DNA of 64,000 nt from JACJXW01 sp964418125 (GTDB lineage Bacteria; Bacteroidota; Bacteroidia; Chitinophagales; Saprospiraceae): the NCBI GenBank assembly GCA_964418125.1, contig CAYQKY010000001.1, positions 62,001 to 126,000 on the forward strand, read 5' to 3'. The notes beneath the pieces are model-generated. The model had not been told where the DNA came from and made no database searches. It saw only the letters and a program-made list of their open reading frames with translations. Shown piece after piece: positions 49,812 to 58,933 of this stretch (position 1 is the first letter of the stretch; each line of letters begins with the position of its first letter). Position numbers and translations under genes: made by a program.

Positions 49812-50575
49812 GGTTAAGAAAAGCGGCCGTGGCCGGTTATTTCTATCCGGCAGGCCGGGCGCAACTCATCAAAAAAATAGATTTTTTCCTGGGCCAGGCG
49901 CCGGATCAACTCCCGGCAGGGACGCTGAAAGCCTTAATTGTCCCCCATGCCGGGTATATGTACTCCGGCCAGGTGGCCGCCTATGCCTTCTCCCTCCTCA
50001 AACACACGCCGGAGAAATGGAAGAAGGTGGTAGCCATCGGCCCGGCCCATACCCTGATGATGCATATGCTGGCCACCGATGCCAACGATTACTGGGAAAC
50101 CCCGCTGGGCAGGGTAAAGATCCTGCACGACGGTTTTACCGTTCAGGAGTCCGCCCATATCCAGGAGCACTGCCTGGAAGTACAGCTTCCCTTCCTGCAG
50201 CATGTACTCCGGGAATTTCAGTTCCTTCCCTTGCTCGCCGGTAAGATCAACCCCAGGGACTTCTGCCAGGCGGTAGAGGACACCCTGTCCGAGGACAGCC
50301 TGCTGCTCATCAGCTCCGACCTCAGCCATTTTTACGATTACGGAACGGCGGCCGAGCTCGACCAGGCCACCAACCAGGCCATCGAGGAACTGGACTATGC
50401 CCGCATGGAAAAAGCCGGCATCGCCTGCGGCAAGATCCCGATCCTCATGGCAATAGAAATTGCCCGCCGGAAGGGCTGGGAGTGCCGGCTGCTGCACTAC
50501 AGCAATTCCGGCGATGTCAGTCATGATTATGAAAGTGTGGTAGGGTACGCCAGTTTCGGGTTCTTCCAGGGATGA
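49802..50575 (+). CDS. amrB: AmmeMemoRadiSam-system protein B (Memo homologue)
   Basis: 257 residues with the Memo/class III extradiol dioxygenase-like fold: opening RKAAVAGYFYP, metal histidine in VPHAGYMYSG, AIGPAHTLM (usually GPSH), EVQLPFLQ, LISSDLSHFYDY and LHYSNSGDVSHDY at the C-terminus. Human Memo1 binds copper through such His and Cys residues; here the equivalent C-terminal position reads Asn-Ser, so the metal site may differ. Its ATG lies inside the end of amrS. A strong terminator follows. Confidence 0.9.
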   Translation: MAVRLRKAAVAGYFYPAGRAQLIKKIDFFLGQAPDQLPAGTLKALIVPHAGYMYSGQVAAYAFSLLKHTPEKWKKVVAIGPAHTLMMHMLATDANDYWETPLGRVKILHDGFTVQESAHIQEHCLEVQLPFLQHVLREFQFLPLLAGKINPRDFCQAVEDTLSEDSLLLISSDLSHFYDYGTAAELDQATNQAIEELDYARMEKAGIACGKIPILMAIEIARRKGWECRLLHYSNSGDVSHDYESVVGYASFGFFQG

Positions 50576-50597
50576 AAAGGAGGGCGGTAAAAAAGCA

Positions 50598-50636
50598 CGA
50601 GGCCCGGCTACGGCCAATGCCGTGAGCCGGGCCTCG
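50598..50636. terminator. terminator between amrB and the SnoaL-like gene
   Basis: CGAGGCCCGGCT (50598-50609) pairs perfectly with AGCCGGGCCTCG (50625-50636), and ACGGC/GCCGT extends the stem to a CAAT loop with one bulge. It sits between convergent genes and can act for both. Confidence 0.75.
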
Positions 50637-50655
50637 ATATCTGTGCACCGGGAGA

Positions 50656-51138
50656 TTAATCTTTCACCTCAGCCGGCGGCTTCAGTTCATAGCCCATCTG
50701 CATCATCAGAGAAAGAGAATTCATCTCTTCCCATTCTTCCGCTACTTTGCCGTCTACTATTTTGTAGATCGTGATCCCTGTGACGTTCACCGATCCTGGG
50801 GCGCCTACCGGTGTGCCTTTGCCTTCCCAGCGAACCACTGCGTAATCGCCGCTGCAGATGATGTCGATATTTTTCCCTTCCGCATCGGGAACATTCTTGT
50901 AAAACTCGGCCGTTTGGGCCTTGATCTTGTCCACCCCTTCAATCTTGCCTTCCTGGGTGTGCCGGACGGCATCGGCATGATAGAACTCCTCCACCATGTC
51001 GGCATTCTTTTCCGTCATGGCTTTATCCATTTTGTCGAGTAGGGCCTGGTGGGCGCAATCCTGAGCAAAAAGAGAGGGAGAACAAATAAGGAACAACAGG
51101 AGCAGGCCTGCTCCTCTGAGAAGAGGTTGATGCTTCAT
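50656..51138 (-). CDS. secreted SnoaL-like (NTF2-fold) protein
   Basis: 160 residues from the ATG at 51138 (MKHQPLLRGAGLLLLFLICS), which gives a clean signal peptide ending near AQDC. A single NTF2-like domain follows, resembling SnoaL: MTEKNADMVEEFYHADAVRHTQEGKIEGVDKIKAQT, then VRWEGKGTPVGAPGSVNVTGITIYKIVDGKVAEEWEEMN. The fold is used by polyketide cyclases, limonene-epoxide hydrolases and many binding proteins, so activity cannot be inferred. Probably periplasmic. It is transcribed alone and divergent from the hydrolase gene at 51313. Confidence 0.8.
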   Translation of the reverse strand: MKHQPLLRGAGLLLLFLICSPSLFAQDCAHQALLDKMDKAMTEKNADMVEEFYHADAVRHTQEGKIEGVDKIKAQTAEFYKNVPDAEGKNIDIICSGDYAVVRWEGKGTPVGAPGSVNVTGITIYKIVDGKVAEEWEEMNSLSLMMQMGYELKPPAEVKD

Positions 51139-51312
51139 AATATAGGGTTTTATGTGAAATATTAGGCCTAAGGTACAAAGGCCCAATGAAAGGTGTAGGC
51201 CGATTCAAACATTTAAATTTAGATAACCTGTTGCCAGCACTAGGATTTTCATTAATTTAGGTCAATCTAAAAACAGCTTTTTAAAGCACGTTCATCCAGA
51301 AAAACACCGCCA

Positions 51313-52527
51313 ATGAGGAAGCATTGTAAACACTTATTATTCTTTTCTTTTTTGGCTGCCCTGTTTATGCTTTCTTCCTGTAAAAGCACCGCCCCCGGGC
51401 AATCTCCGGCCGAAACAACGGAAGTGGGCCCTGGCAGCGACAGCATTTATCAGGCTATTTTGCAAAGGAGGCTGGAAGAGGCAGGGCAACCGAGGCCGGA
51501 TAGCGCCGCCGAATCCGGATTCATCCGGAGCGAAAAGGGAGCGAAATTTTCAACGGTCCCGGTGTATTATGCCACCGACCGGGAACCCACCGGCAGCAGC
51601 AGCCCCTATGCGTTTTACGGGGGCGAACGGAGCGCCGCCGGCCTTCGGTTCGGCAAATGCACGGTGACCATACCGAAGATCCACGAGATCGGTGAGATCG
51701 AACGGCCGTCCTGGTGGAGCCTCGAGTTTAGCGAAAACCCGGAGGAGCACATTATCCTGAAGAAAATAGAGCCAATGGGGGAAACCGATTTTTTCTCCGA
51801 GCTCAACCTGAATGCCCGCCTGGCCGATAAGCAGGAGGCGCTGGTATTCATTCACGGATACAACACTTCCTTTGACGAGGCGGCACTGAGGGCGGCGCAG
51901 ATAGCGTATGATGTGAGTTTCAAAGGCATCCCTATTCTCTACAGCTGGCCTTCGACGGGCAGCCTCCTGGGGTACTGGCAGGATGGTGAGAACAATGCCT
52001 GGGCGGCGCCCCACCTCGAGTACTTCCTGGAGGAACTGGCCCGGCAGAACTGCTGGGATAAGATCCACATCATCGCCCACAGCATGGGCAACCGCACGCT
52101 GACCAGGTCGCTGATCGCCCTGGCTAAGAAAAATCCCCGGAAGCGGCTGTTCGGCCAGGTCATCCTGGCGGCTCCCGATGTAGATGCCAAAGAGTTCGTC
52201 CAGGAGATCGCTCCCCTGATCCGGCAGACGGCCGACAACGTCACCCTCTACGCTTCCTCCAAAGATAAGGCCCTGGCCGCCTCCCAGCAGTTCAACCAGG
52301 CGCCCCGCGCCGGAGAAGGAGGGAGGAACCTGGTCGTCGTTGAAACCATTGAAACCGTCGATGCCTCTTCAATCGATACCGATTTCCTGGGCCATACCTA
52401 CTTTGCCAACACCTGGCTGCTGATCCAGGACCTGTATGAAGTGATCAATAAAGGGTGGAATGCAGAGAAACGAGAGTTGGTGGACAAAAAGAAAAACCAG
52501 AGGAGATATTGGGCATTCGGGCAGTAA
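51313..52527 (+). CDS. DUF900-type alpha/beta-hydrolase lipoprotein
   Basis: 404 residues. Lipoprotein signal (FFSFLAALFMLSSCKST, Cys23). The body is an alpha/beta hydrolase of the DUF900/esterase-like group: FSTVPVYYATDRE opening, oxyanion stretch EALVFIHGYNTSFDEAALR, nucleophile elbow IIAHSMGNR with the catalytic serine, VILAAPDVDAKEF with the likely aspartate, and a late histidine in FLGHTYFAN. Expected on the periplasmic face of a membrane. The SNF2 gene follows after 53 bp on the same strand, although joint function is not obvious. Confidence 0.85.
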   Translation: MRKHCKHLLFFSFLAALFMLSSCKSTAPGQSPAETTEVGPGSDSIYQAILQRRLEEAGQPRPDSAAESGFIRSEKGAKFSTVPVYYATDREPTGSSSPYAFYGGERSAAGLRFGKCTVTIPKIHEIGEIERPSWWSLEFSENPEEHIILKKIEPMGETDFFSELNLNARLADKQEALVFIHGYNTSFDEAALRAAQIAYDVSFKGIPILYSWPSTGSLLGYWQDGENNAWAAPHLEYFLEELARQNCWDKIHIIAHSMGNRTLTRSLIALAKKNPRKRLFGQVILAAPDVDAKEFVQEIAPLIRQTADNVTLYASSKDKALAASQQFNQAPRAGEGGRNLVVVETIETVDASSIDTDFLGHTYFANTWLLIQDLYEVINKGWNAEKRELVDKKKNQRRYWAFGQ

Positions 52528-52580
52528 AAATCTTTAGCTTAGCGACTCCTGAGTATCATCAACAATCCATCGCAAGACTT

Positions 52581-55073
52581 ATGGCCAAGACAAAAAACAG
52601 CGGAAAAGGAAAAAAGAAAAAAGCCAAACGCATCAGCTACCACAAGCAACCGGAGGAGATGAGCCTGCGGGAATGGCAGGTTGGCCTGCGCCGGCAGTTC
52701 GGCAAAGAGCAGAGCTTCCAGCTCACCAACCTCGGCGGCCATCCGGTATGGTCCGATTTCACCGTGGGCAACCCCGAACGCAATACTGTCTACCGGCTGG
52801 CCCTTCGCAGCCAGGAACCCGGCGACAACTACTGCTCCTGCCTCGATTTTGCCACTAATGGCCTGGGCACCTGTAAACACATCGAATGGGCCCTGCACAA
52901 GCTGTACCATACTTACGGCAACAAACAGCACTTCAAAAAACCGCCGCCCGAAAGGGGCTATTCATCCGTTTACCTCCACTATGGTGAAGAACGCAGCCTG
53001 CGCCTGCGCATCGGCACAGAGCAGGCCGATGCCTTCCGGGAGCTGGCCAAAGGCTATTTCGACGAGGAAGGGGCGCTCTTTCCGCACGCCTATCTGGAAA
53101 TTGACCAGTTCCTGGATGCCGCCCGCCAGCTGTCGCCGGATTTCCGCTGCTACCCCGATGCGCTGGATTTCGTCATCCAAAAGAGAGACGACGCCCGCCG
53201 CCACCTGCTCGTTGACCGGCTCGATAACGATGCCAACAGCCTGGAGGGATTAATTAAAACCCAGCTTTTCCCATATCAGCGCGAGGGCGTGCTCTTCGCT
53301 CTCCGCGCCGGCCGCTGCCTGCTGGCCGATGAGATGGGCCTGGGCAAAACCATTCAGGCCATTGCCGCGGCAGAGCTGTACCGCCGCGAACTGGGCATCG
53401 GCTCGGTGATGATCATCTGCCCCACCTCGCTCAAATACCAGTGGCGGGCCGAGATCCGCAAATTTACCGATAGCACCGTGTCGGTCATCGAAGGGCCTAT
53501 GCACAAACGCCGGGAGCAATACCTCAACGATGAAAATTTCTACAAGATAATCACCTACAACGTCGTTGCCCGCGACTACGCCCACATCAACCAGAGCCTC
53601 CCCGACCTGATCATCCTCGACGAGGCCCAGCGCATCAAGAACTGGGACACCAAGATAGCGCGGGCCGTCAAGCGCCTGGAAGCCCCCTACCGCCTGGCGC
53701 TGACCGGAACGCCCCTGGAGAACAAACTGGAGGACCTCTATTCCATCGTACAATTCCTCGACCAGCACCTGCTGGGGCCACTCTACCTGCTGTTGCACCG
53801 CCACCAGGTGAAGGATGAGGCCGGCGCCGTGCGCGGCTACCGCCGCCTGGACGAGATCAATGAAAAGCTGAAACATGTAATGATCCGCCGCCGCAAGCGC
53901 GACGTGATCAAACAACTGCCGGAACGCATCGACCAGCACCTCCTGGTGCCGATGACACCCCCGCAGCGGGAGTTGCACAACAGTTTCGAATCCGATGTGG
54001 CCCAACTGGTGGCCAAATGGCGCCGCCTGGGCTTCCTCAAAGAACAGGACCGCCAGCGCCTGCTCAGCTGCCTCAACCTCATGCGCATGAGCTGCGACAG
54101 CACCTACCTGGTCGACCAGAAGACCCGCCACGATACCAAGATCAGCGAATTGTTCTACATTCTGGAAGAACGCCTGGCAGAGCCGGAGGAAAAAGTCGTA
54201 GTCTTCAGCCAGTGGGAACGCATGACGCGCATCGTCTCCCAGGAACTCGAAGAACGGGAGGTGGAATACGCCTACCTGCACGGCGGCGTGCCCAGCGCCA
54301 AAAGAGGGGAGTTGCTCGACCGCTTCCGCGAAGACGACAACTGCCGCGTCTTCCTCTCCACCGATGCCGGCGGCCTGGGGCTCAACCTCCAACGGGCAGC
54401 CCTGGTCATCAACCTGGACATCCCCTGGAACCCCGCCGTGCTGGAGCAACGCATCGCGCGTATCTTCCGGCTAGGGCAGAATCGGCAGGTGCAGGTCATC
54501 AACCTGATCTCCGAGGGCACCATCGAACACCGTATGCTGTCCACCCTCAAATTCAAATCATCCCTCGCCGACGCTGTATTGGATGCTGTGGAGGACTCGG
54601 TCTTCATGAGCGACCGCAAGTTCCGCGACTTTATGGAGAACCTCGAAAAAGTGGCCGCTCCCGCCGAACCCAGTGAAGCGGCTGTCGAAGTGGGCAGCGA
54701 CTCCGACCTGGAGGTGCCCCAGGGCGCTCCTCCCGCCGCCCCGGAAGAAGAAACTCCCGTTCCGGCCGAAGGCTGGCGCGAGGAAGAACCGGCCCCGGTC
54801 AAAGAACCTGATGCGCCATCTGTCCGGAAACCCAAAGGAGAACCGCTGGGCGCCGGCGCCGGCAGCCCCCGCGAGCTGATCAGCCAGGGTGTCAGCTTCC
54901 TCGGCCGCCTCGCTCAGACGCTGGCCGACGAGCAAGCCACCCAGCAACTGGTGAATGAGATCACCGAAAAAGATGAATCGACGGGGCAGACCTACCTCAA
55001 GATCCCGGTGGAGAGCGATGAAATGGTGAAGAATGCGGTGAAATTGCTGGGAGGGCTGCTGGGGAAATTGTAA
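52581..55073 (+). CDS. SNF2-family helicase with N-terminal SWIM zinc finger
   Basis: 830 residues from the ATG at 52581, which opens a lysine-rich head; a longer frame would overlap the hydrolase gene. The SWIM finger CSCLDFATNGLGTCKH has Cys85, Cys87, Cys98 and His100. The ATPase core shows Walker A LADEMGLGKT (248-257), DEAQ (347-350), LTGTPLEN, STDAGGLGLNLQ and QRIARIFRLGQ. After the core comes a Glu/Pro/Ala-rich linker and a small helical C-terminal domain. Bacterial SWIM-SNF2 proteins translocate on DNA; this one has no neighbouring restriction or defence gene, and glutamine synthetase follows 27 bp later. Confidence 0.92.
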   Translation: MAKTKNSGKGKKKKAKRISYHKQPEEMSLREWQVGLRRQFGKEQSFQLTNLGGHPVWSDFTVGNPERNTVYRLALRSQEPGDNYCSCLDFATNGLGTCKHIEWALHKLYHTYGNKQHFKKPPPERGYSSVYLHYGEERSLRLRIGTEQADAFRELAKGYFDEEGALFPHAYLEIDQFLDAARQLSPDFRCYPDALDFVIQKRDDARRHLLVDRLDNDANSLEGLIKTQLFPYQREGVLFALRAGRCLLADEMGLGKTIQAIAAAELYRRELGIGSVMIICPTSLKYQWRAEIRKFTDSTVSVIEGPMHKRREQYLNDENFYKIITYNVVARDYAHINQSLPDLIILDEAQRIKNWDTKIARAVKRLEAPYRLALTGTPLENKLEDLYSIVQFLDQHLLGPLYLLLHRHQVKDEAGAVRGYRRLDEINEKLKHVMIRRRKRDVIKQLPERIDQHLLVPMTPPQRELHNSFESDVAQLVAKWRRLGFLKEQDRQRLLSCLNLMRMSCDSTYLVDQKTRHDTKISELFYILEERLAEPEEKVVVFSQWERMTRIVSQELEEREVEYAYLHGGVPSAKRGELLDRFREDDNCRVFLSTDAGGLGLNLQRAALVINLDIPWNPAVLEQRIARIFRLGQNRQVQVINLISEGTIEHRMLSTLKFKSSLADAVLDAVEDSVFMSDRKFRDFMENLEKVAAPAEPSEAAVEVGSDSDLEVPQGAPPAAPEEETPVPAEGWREEEPAPVKEPDAPSVRKPKGEPLGAGAGSPRELISQGVSFLGRLAQTLADEQATQQLVNEITEKDESTGQTYLKIPVESDEMVKNAVKLLGGLLGKL

Positions 55074-55100
55074 CGAAAACGAAAAAACACACTTCCCGCC

Positions 55101-56606
55101 ATGACCGAAAGAGAAGTCCTCCTCAACCCCAACAAGCTGGTCCGCCACCTGAGAAAACCGGCTTCGGAGTTCACGAAAAACGACATCCTGCAGTTCATCG
55201 ACGACAACGATATAGAACTGCTCAACTTCAAATACGTGGCCGAAGACGGAAAGCTCAAGACGCTGAACTTCGTCATCACCAGCAAGGAATTTGTCGACTC
55301 CCTCCTGTCGACCGGAGAACGGGTAGACGGCTCCAGCCTCTTCTCCTATATACAGGCCGGCCGCAGCGACCTCTATGTCATCCCCCGTTTCCGGACCGCC
55401 TTTGTCGACCCCTTTTCCGAAATTCCCGCGCTCAATATCCTATGCTCCTTTTACAATGCCGACGGGCAGCCCCTGGAAAGCGCGCCGGAGTATATCCTCA
55501 GAAAGGCGCACGCCAGCCTGGTAAAAAACACAGGATACCGCCTGAAGGCCATGGGCGAACTCGAATATTATATCGCCAGCCAGATCAACGACCTGTACCC
55601 GTCGCCGGTGCAGAAGGGCTACCACAGCTCCCGCCCGTTCACCAACTGGGAACACCTGCGGATCGAGGCCATGCAGCTGATCGCCCAATCCGGGGGCAAG
55701 ATCAAATACGGCCACTCCGAGGTAGGCCACTTTTCCACCGAAACGCACACTTATGAACAACACGAAATAGAATTCATGCCGGTAGACGTGGAGGATGCCG
55801 TCGACCAGCTCCTCATCGCCAAATGGATCCTGCGCATGCTGGGCCAGAAGTACGAGGTGCAGGTCAGCTTCGCACCCAAGATCGCCGTAGGCAATGCCGG
55901 CAGTGGCCTGCACATTCACCTCCAGCTGGAGAAGGAAGGCAAAAACGCCATGATCGAAAACGACAGGCTCAGCGATGCCGCCCGGAAAATGATCGCCGGC
56001 CTGCTCGAACTGGCCCGCCCTCTGACCGCCTTCGGAAATACTATACCCACCTCCTACCTGCGCCTGGTGCCCCATCAGGAAGCGCCGACCATGGCCTGCT
56101 GGGGGGATAGCAACCGCTCTGTCCTGGTGCGCGTCCCCCTCGGGTGGACGGCCCGTACCAGCATGATCCGGGACGCCAACCCGCAGGAAACCGGAGAGAT
56201 CCCCTACATCGCCGGAAAGCAAACCATTGAATTCCGCGCACCGGACGGCTCCGCCGACCTCTACCACCTGCTGGCCGGCATGATCATCGCCGTAAAGCAG
56301 GGGCTGCTGGATGAAAACGGCCTGAAAAAGGCTGAACAGCTCTACGTCAATGTCGACATCTTCGATGAGGCCCACCGGGCCGTTCTGAAAAAACTTGTCC
56401 AACTGCCGCAATCCTGTTGGGAATCGGCCGAAGCCCTGGAAAAACAGCGGGCGGTTTTCGAAGCGGACGGCATTTTCCCGGAAGGGGCCATCAACCGGTT
56501 CATCCGGCAGCTGAAGCAGTTCGACGACCAGGGGTTGAGCGAGCGTTTGTACGGCAGGGAGGAGGAAATAAGGAAACTGGTGGCGCAGTATATTCACTGC
56601 GGCTAA
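55101..56606 (+). CDS. glutamine synthetase family protein
   Basis: 501 residues. The glutamine synthetase landmarks are present: GERVDGSSLF (Asp50-type ammonium site), GELEYYI with the first metal Glu, QHEIEF with the second, GSGLHIHLQ with the metal His, TSYLRLVPHQEAP (substrate Arg and flap Glu) and CWGDSNRSVLVRVP (phosphate Arg). EFRAPDGSADLYH replaces the usual EVRxPDxSANPY. An insertion sits before QHEIEF (GHFSTETHTYE), and the C-terminal 100 residues are longer than in GS type I, with no adenylylation tyrosine recognised. Gamma-glutamyl-amine ligases share the fold, so glnA is not assigned. Confidence 0.8.
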   Translation: MTEREVLLNPNKLVRHLRKPASEFTKNDILQFIDDNDIELLNFKYVAEDGKLKTLNFVITSKEFVDSLLSTGERVDGSSLFSYIQAGRSDLYVIPRFRTAFVDPFSEIPALNILCSFYNADGQPLESAPEYILRKAHASLVKNTGYRLKAMGELEYYIASQINDLYPSPVQKGYHSSRPFTNWEHLRIEAMQLIAQSGGKIKYGHSEVGHFSTETHTYEQHEIEFMPVDVEDAVDQLLIAKWILRMLGQKYEVQVSFAPKIAVGNAGSGLHIHLQLEKEGKNAMIENDRLSDAARKMIAGLLELARPLTAFGNTIPTSYLRLVPHQEAPTMACWGDSNRSVLVRVPLGWTARTSMIRDANPQETGEIPYIAGKQTIEFRAPDGSADLYHLLAGMIIAVKQGLLDENGLKKAEQLYVNVDIFDEAHRAVLKKLVQLPQSCWESAEALEKQRAVFEADGIFPEGAINRFIRQLKQFDDQGLSERLYGREEEIRKLVAQYIHCG

Positions 56607-58090
56607 TTTACCGGAAAATCCCCACCGTTCTTCGCCTGCACGGAATTGGGCAACAGATGCTCTTTAAGCAAGGCACTCCATACCTGATACCCGGAGCGGT
56701 TGAGGTGGGTGCCATCCCATTTGAAATATTTCCATACTGGTTTCCCGCTATCATCCAGAAACCAGCGCTCGCATTCAATATAGGTGACGCGGGGGCTGTC
56801 TCCGGCAAGTTTCCTGAGCAGTTGGTTGGCCTTTTGCGCTTTTGGCCATATTTCCCAGCGCGCCAGGGTGGGCGTTATGGGCAGCAGGTATATCTTACAA
56901 TCCGGCAGCCGGGCATGTACATCATGGAGCAGCCTGCCGTACAACCGGGCCAGCTCACCGGGGCTTTTGTCATTCTCGTTGCCGCTGATGTCATTGGTGC
57001 CAATGAAAAGCACCAGCTTGTCCGGCCGAAAGGCGTCGATGAGCGCTTCCCTGAAATGGAGCACATCGGTAATTTTGGCCCCTCCAAAACCATTGTTGAT
57101 CACCTTGACAGGATGCAGGCCTTCTTCCATCCGATCCCAGAACCGGAAGGAAGAGCTGCCGACGAACAACACGGCGGTGGAATCACTCGCTTTGGGAAGG
57201 TTTTGCGCTTTCAGCCTCAGTATTTCTTCCTGCCAGATCTCAGGGTCATCGCTCTTCATCATCGCCATTTCGTCCCCTATCCATGAAAAGAAGCTCACGC
57301 TTTGGACGATAAGGCCCACCGCCGCAAAAGCCGCCGTTCCTTTGATCAGGAACATCGCCTTCCGATGCTTCTTAAAGGGATACAGGAGGGGGTTGAGGCG
57401 GGGCGTTTCCAGTTTGTAATCCAGGTAATGCCTGCCGAAGCGCAGGATCAGCTCCTTTTCCTCAAATACCAACCCGATGTAGATGTAGGCCGTCATGCCC
57501 GCCGCCAGGAGCAAGTGCCCCAAGGTGAGCGTTGGCGCCATCCAGTGGATCAGTATCCAGCCCAGGTAATTGGGGTGGCGGACTATGCGGTAGAAAAAAG
57601 GCTTTTTGAGATGCTGTACCCCTTCATGGCCCGGGTTGATGGCCTGTCTCAGTCCAAAGAGTTCAAAGTGGTCGATCTCAAAGCTGCTCAGCAGGCCTAC
57701 CGCCCAGCCCAGGTAGTACAGGCCCAGCAGGAGATTGCCTACGGCAGTGCCTTCAAAGTCATAGATAACCAGGGGTACAGGCTGCCAGAGCCAGATCAGA
57801 AGGCCCAGGCCGATGCTTGTCAGAAGAATATAGACGCTTCGGTTAAGGGAAACCGGCAAATGCCTGTTCATCCACTGCTTGAAACCGGGCCGGGCCATGA
57901 CGCTATGCTGCAGGGCGAAGAGAGCGATCAGCCCGAGGTCGATCAAAACGGCATGGCCCAGGCTCTGCGGGTTGCCGCTGTTGATGTCTTTGGGCACAAA
58001 AAAGCCGGTGAAAAAATCGAAATAATAGAAGATCACTGCGAAACCGATGAGGTAGCACAGCACGGCGAAAGCTACTTTTCCTGTTTTCAT
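56603..58090 (-). CDS. MddA-like membrane S-methyltransferase fused to an SGNH hydrolase
   Basis: 495 residues in two parts. Residues 1-250 are a polytopic methyltransferase resembling MddA (methanethiol S-methyltransferase): FALQHSVMARPGFKQW, LGWAVGLLSSFEIDHFELFGLRQ, YRIVRHPNYLGWILIHW, IYIGLVFEEKELILRFG. A linker helix (AAFAAVGLIVQSVSFFSW) leads to an SGNH/GDSL hydrolase at 300-485 with block I VLFVGSSSFRFW, block II NNGFGGAKI, block III FIGTNDIS and block V DGTHLNRSG, so Ser, Gly, Asn and His are all present. The hydrolase should face the periplasm. The end overlaps the end of the GS gene by 4 bp (convergent). Confidence 0.82.
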   Translation of the reverse strand: MKTGKVAFAVLCYLIGFAVIFYYFDFFTGFFVPKDINSGNPQSLGHAVLIDLGLIALFALQHSVMARPGFKQWMNRHLPVSLNRSVYILLTSIGLGLLIWLWQPVPLVIYDFEGTAVGNLLLGLYYLGWAVGLLSSFEIDHFELFGLRQAINPGHEGVQHLKKPFFYRIVRHPNYLGWILIHWMAPTLTLGHLLLAAGMTAYIYIGLVFEEKELILRFGRHYLDYKLETPRLNPLLYPFKKHRKAMFLIKGTAAFAAVGLIVQSVSFFSWIGDEMAMMKSDDPEIWQEEILRLKAQNLPKASDSTAVLFVGSSSFRFWDRMEEGLHPVKVINNGFGGAKITDVLHFREALIDAFRPDKLVLFIGTNDISGNENDKSPGELARLYGRLLHDVHARLPDCKIYLLPITPTLARWEIWPKAQKANQLLRKLAGDSPRVTYIECERWFLDDSGKPVWKYFKWDGTHLNRSGYQVWSALLKEHLLPNSVQAKNGGDFPVN

Positions 58091-58234
58091 TTGGTCCTTT
58101 TAGGGCAAGGATAAGAGGTTGAGCCGGATTTTGGAAGGTTACTTTAGCACTCGGCCGTATTTATTTATCCGGGACGAGGGATAGCGCTCTGTCCTGGTAA
58201 ACTCAATATAGGCCTCAATTTCGTTAATACTCTT

Positions 58235-58933
58235 TTAAAATTTTATCCCCACGCTCAGTTGCAGATAACTCGCATCCAGGTCCGTAGTGCCAATCGTATT
58301 TTCCTGAAAACGGTAGCCAATGGAGGCGACAAACGCCAGGTTGGGATTGACGGAGCGCTGTACGCCCCCGCCGATGCCCGCCATCAGCCCGCCGTCGATA
58401 TTCTTCTCCAGGACGCCGAGGCCGTAGCCCAGGTTGCCGTAGAAGAAGGGCGCCCATTCCGTCGGTGAGGGATAGACGCGGATGTCGGCGTAGAGGGGTA
58501 TCAGTTCATAATCACCGTAGCCTTCCACGCCTACCCCCAGGCCCAGGCTGATCATGCGGTTGATGTGAAATCCGTTGACGGTATGCAGGGCAAAATAATC
58601 CCCGTCGTTGTTAGCCTCCCCCACGCTGCCGATGCCAAACCCATATCCCAGGGTGGTAATATTGGTAAAACCTTCGCCATCGTGGACGAAAACCTTGTTC
58701 TTCAGGTTGTCGTGCCGGTAGTCCTCCCGCGCCACGCGGCGCACCTCATCGGCGGAGAAGGTATATACATCGCTTTCGGTAGTCATGATCTGTACGCCGT
58801 CGGCGTCGAGCGGCTTGATAATGGAGCCTTTGATGACGCGGCCATCTTTGAGGTAAACGACATCTATTTTGTCTTGTCCGAAAGCAGCAATGGCGAAAAT
58901 GGACATCAACAGGGTAAGCAGGATCGTTTTCAT
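58235..58933 (-). CDS. outer-membrane beta-barrel-like protein
   Basis: 232 residues with a signal peptide (LLTLLMSIFAIAAFGQ). Residues 20-70 form a small beta domain with the repeating hydrophobic pattern seen in envelope stress proteins (DVVYLKDGRVIKGSIIKPLD, VQIMTTESDVYTFSADEV). The rest alternates Gly-rich amphipathic strands and ends in an aromatic residue (YLQLSVGIKF), as outer-membrane barrels do. Its start overlaps the stop of the upstream lipoprotein gene by 4 bp, so it is co-translated with the LpoB-type cluster. Exact role unknown. Confidence 0.75.
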   Translation of the reverse strand: MKTILLTLLMSIFAIAAFGQDKIDVVYLKDGRVIKGSIIKPLDADGVQIMTTESDVYTFSADEVRRVAREDYRHDNLKNKVFVHDGEGFTNITTLGYGFGIGSVGEANNDGDYFALHTVNGFHINRMISLGLGVGVEGYGDYELIPLYADIRVYPSPTEWAPFFYGNLGYGLGVLEKNIDGGLMAGIGGGVQRSVNPNLAFVASIGYRFQENTIGTTDLDASYLQLSVGIKF

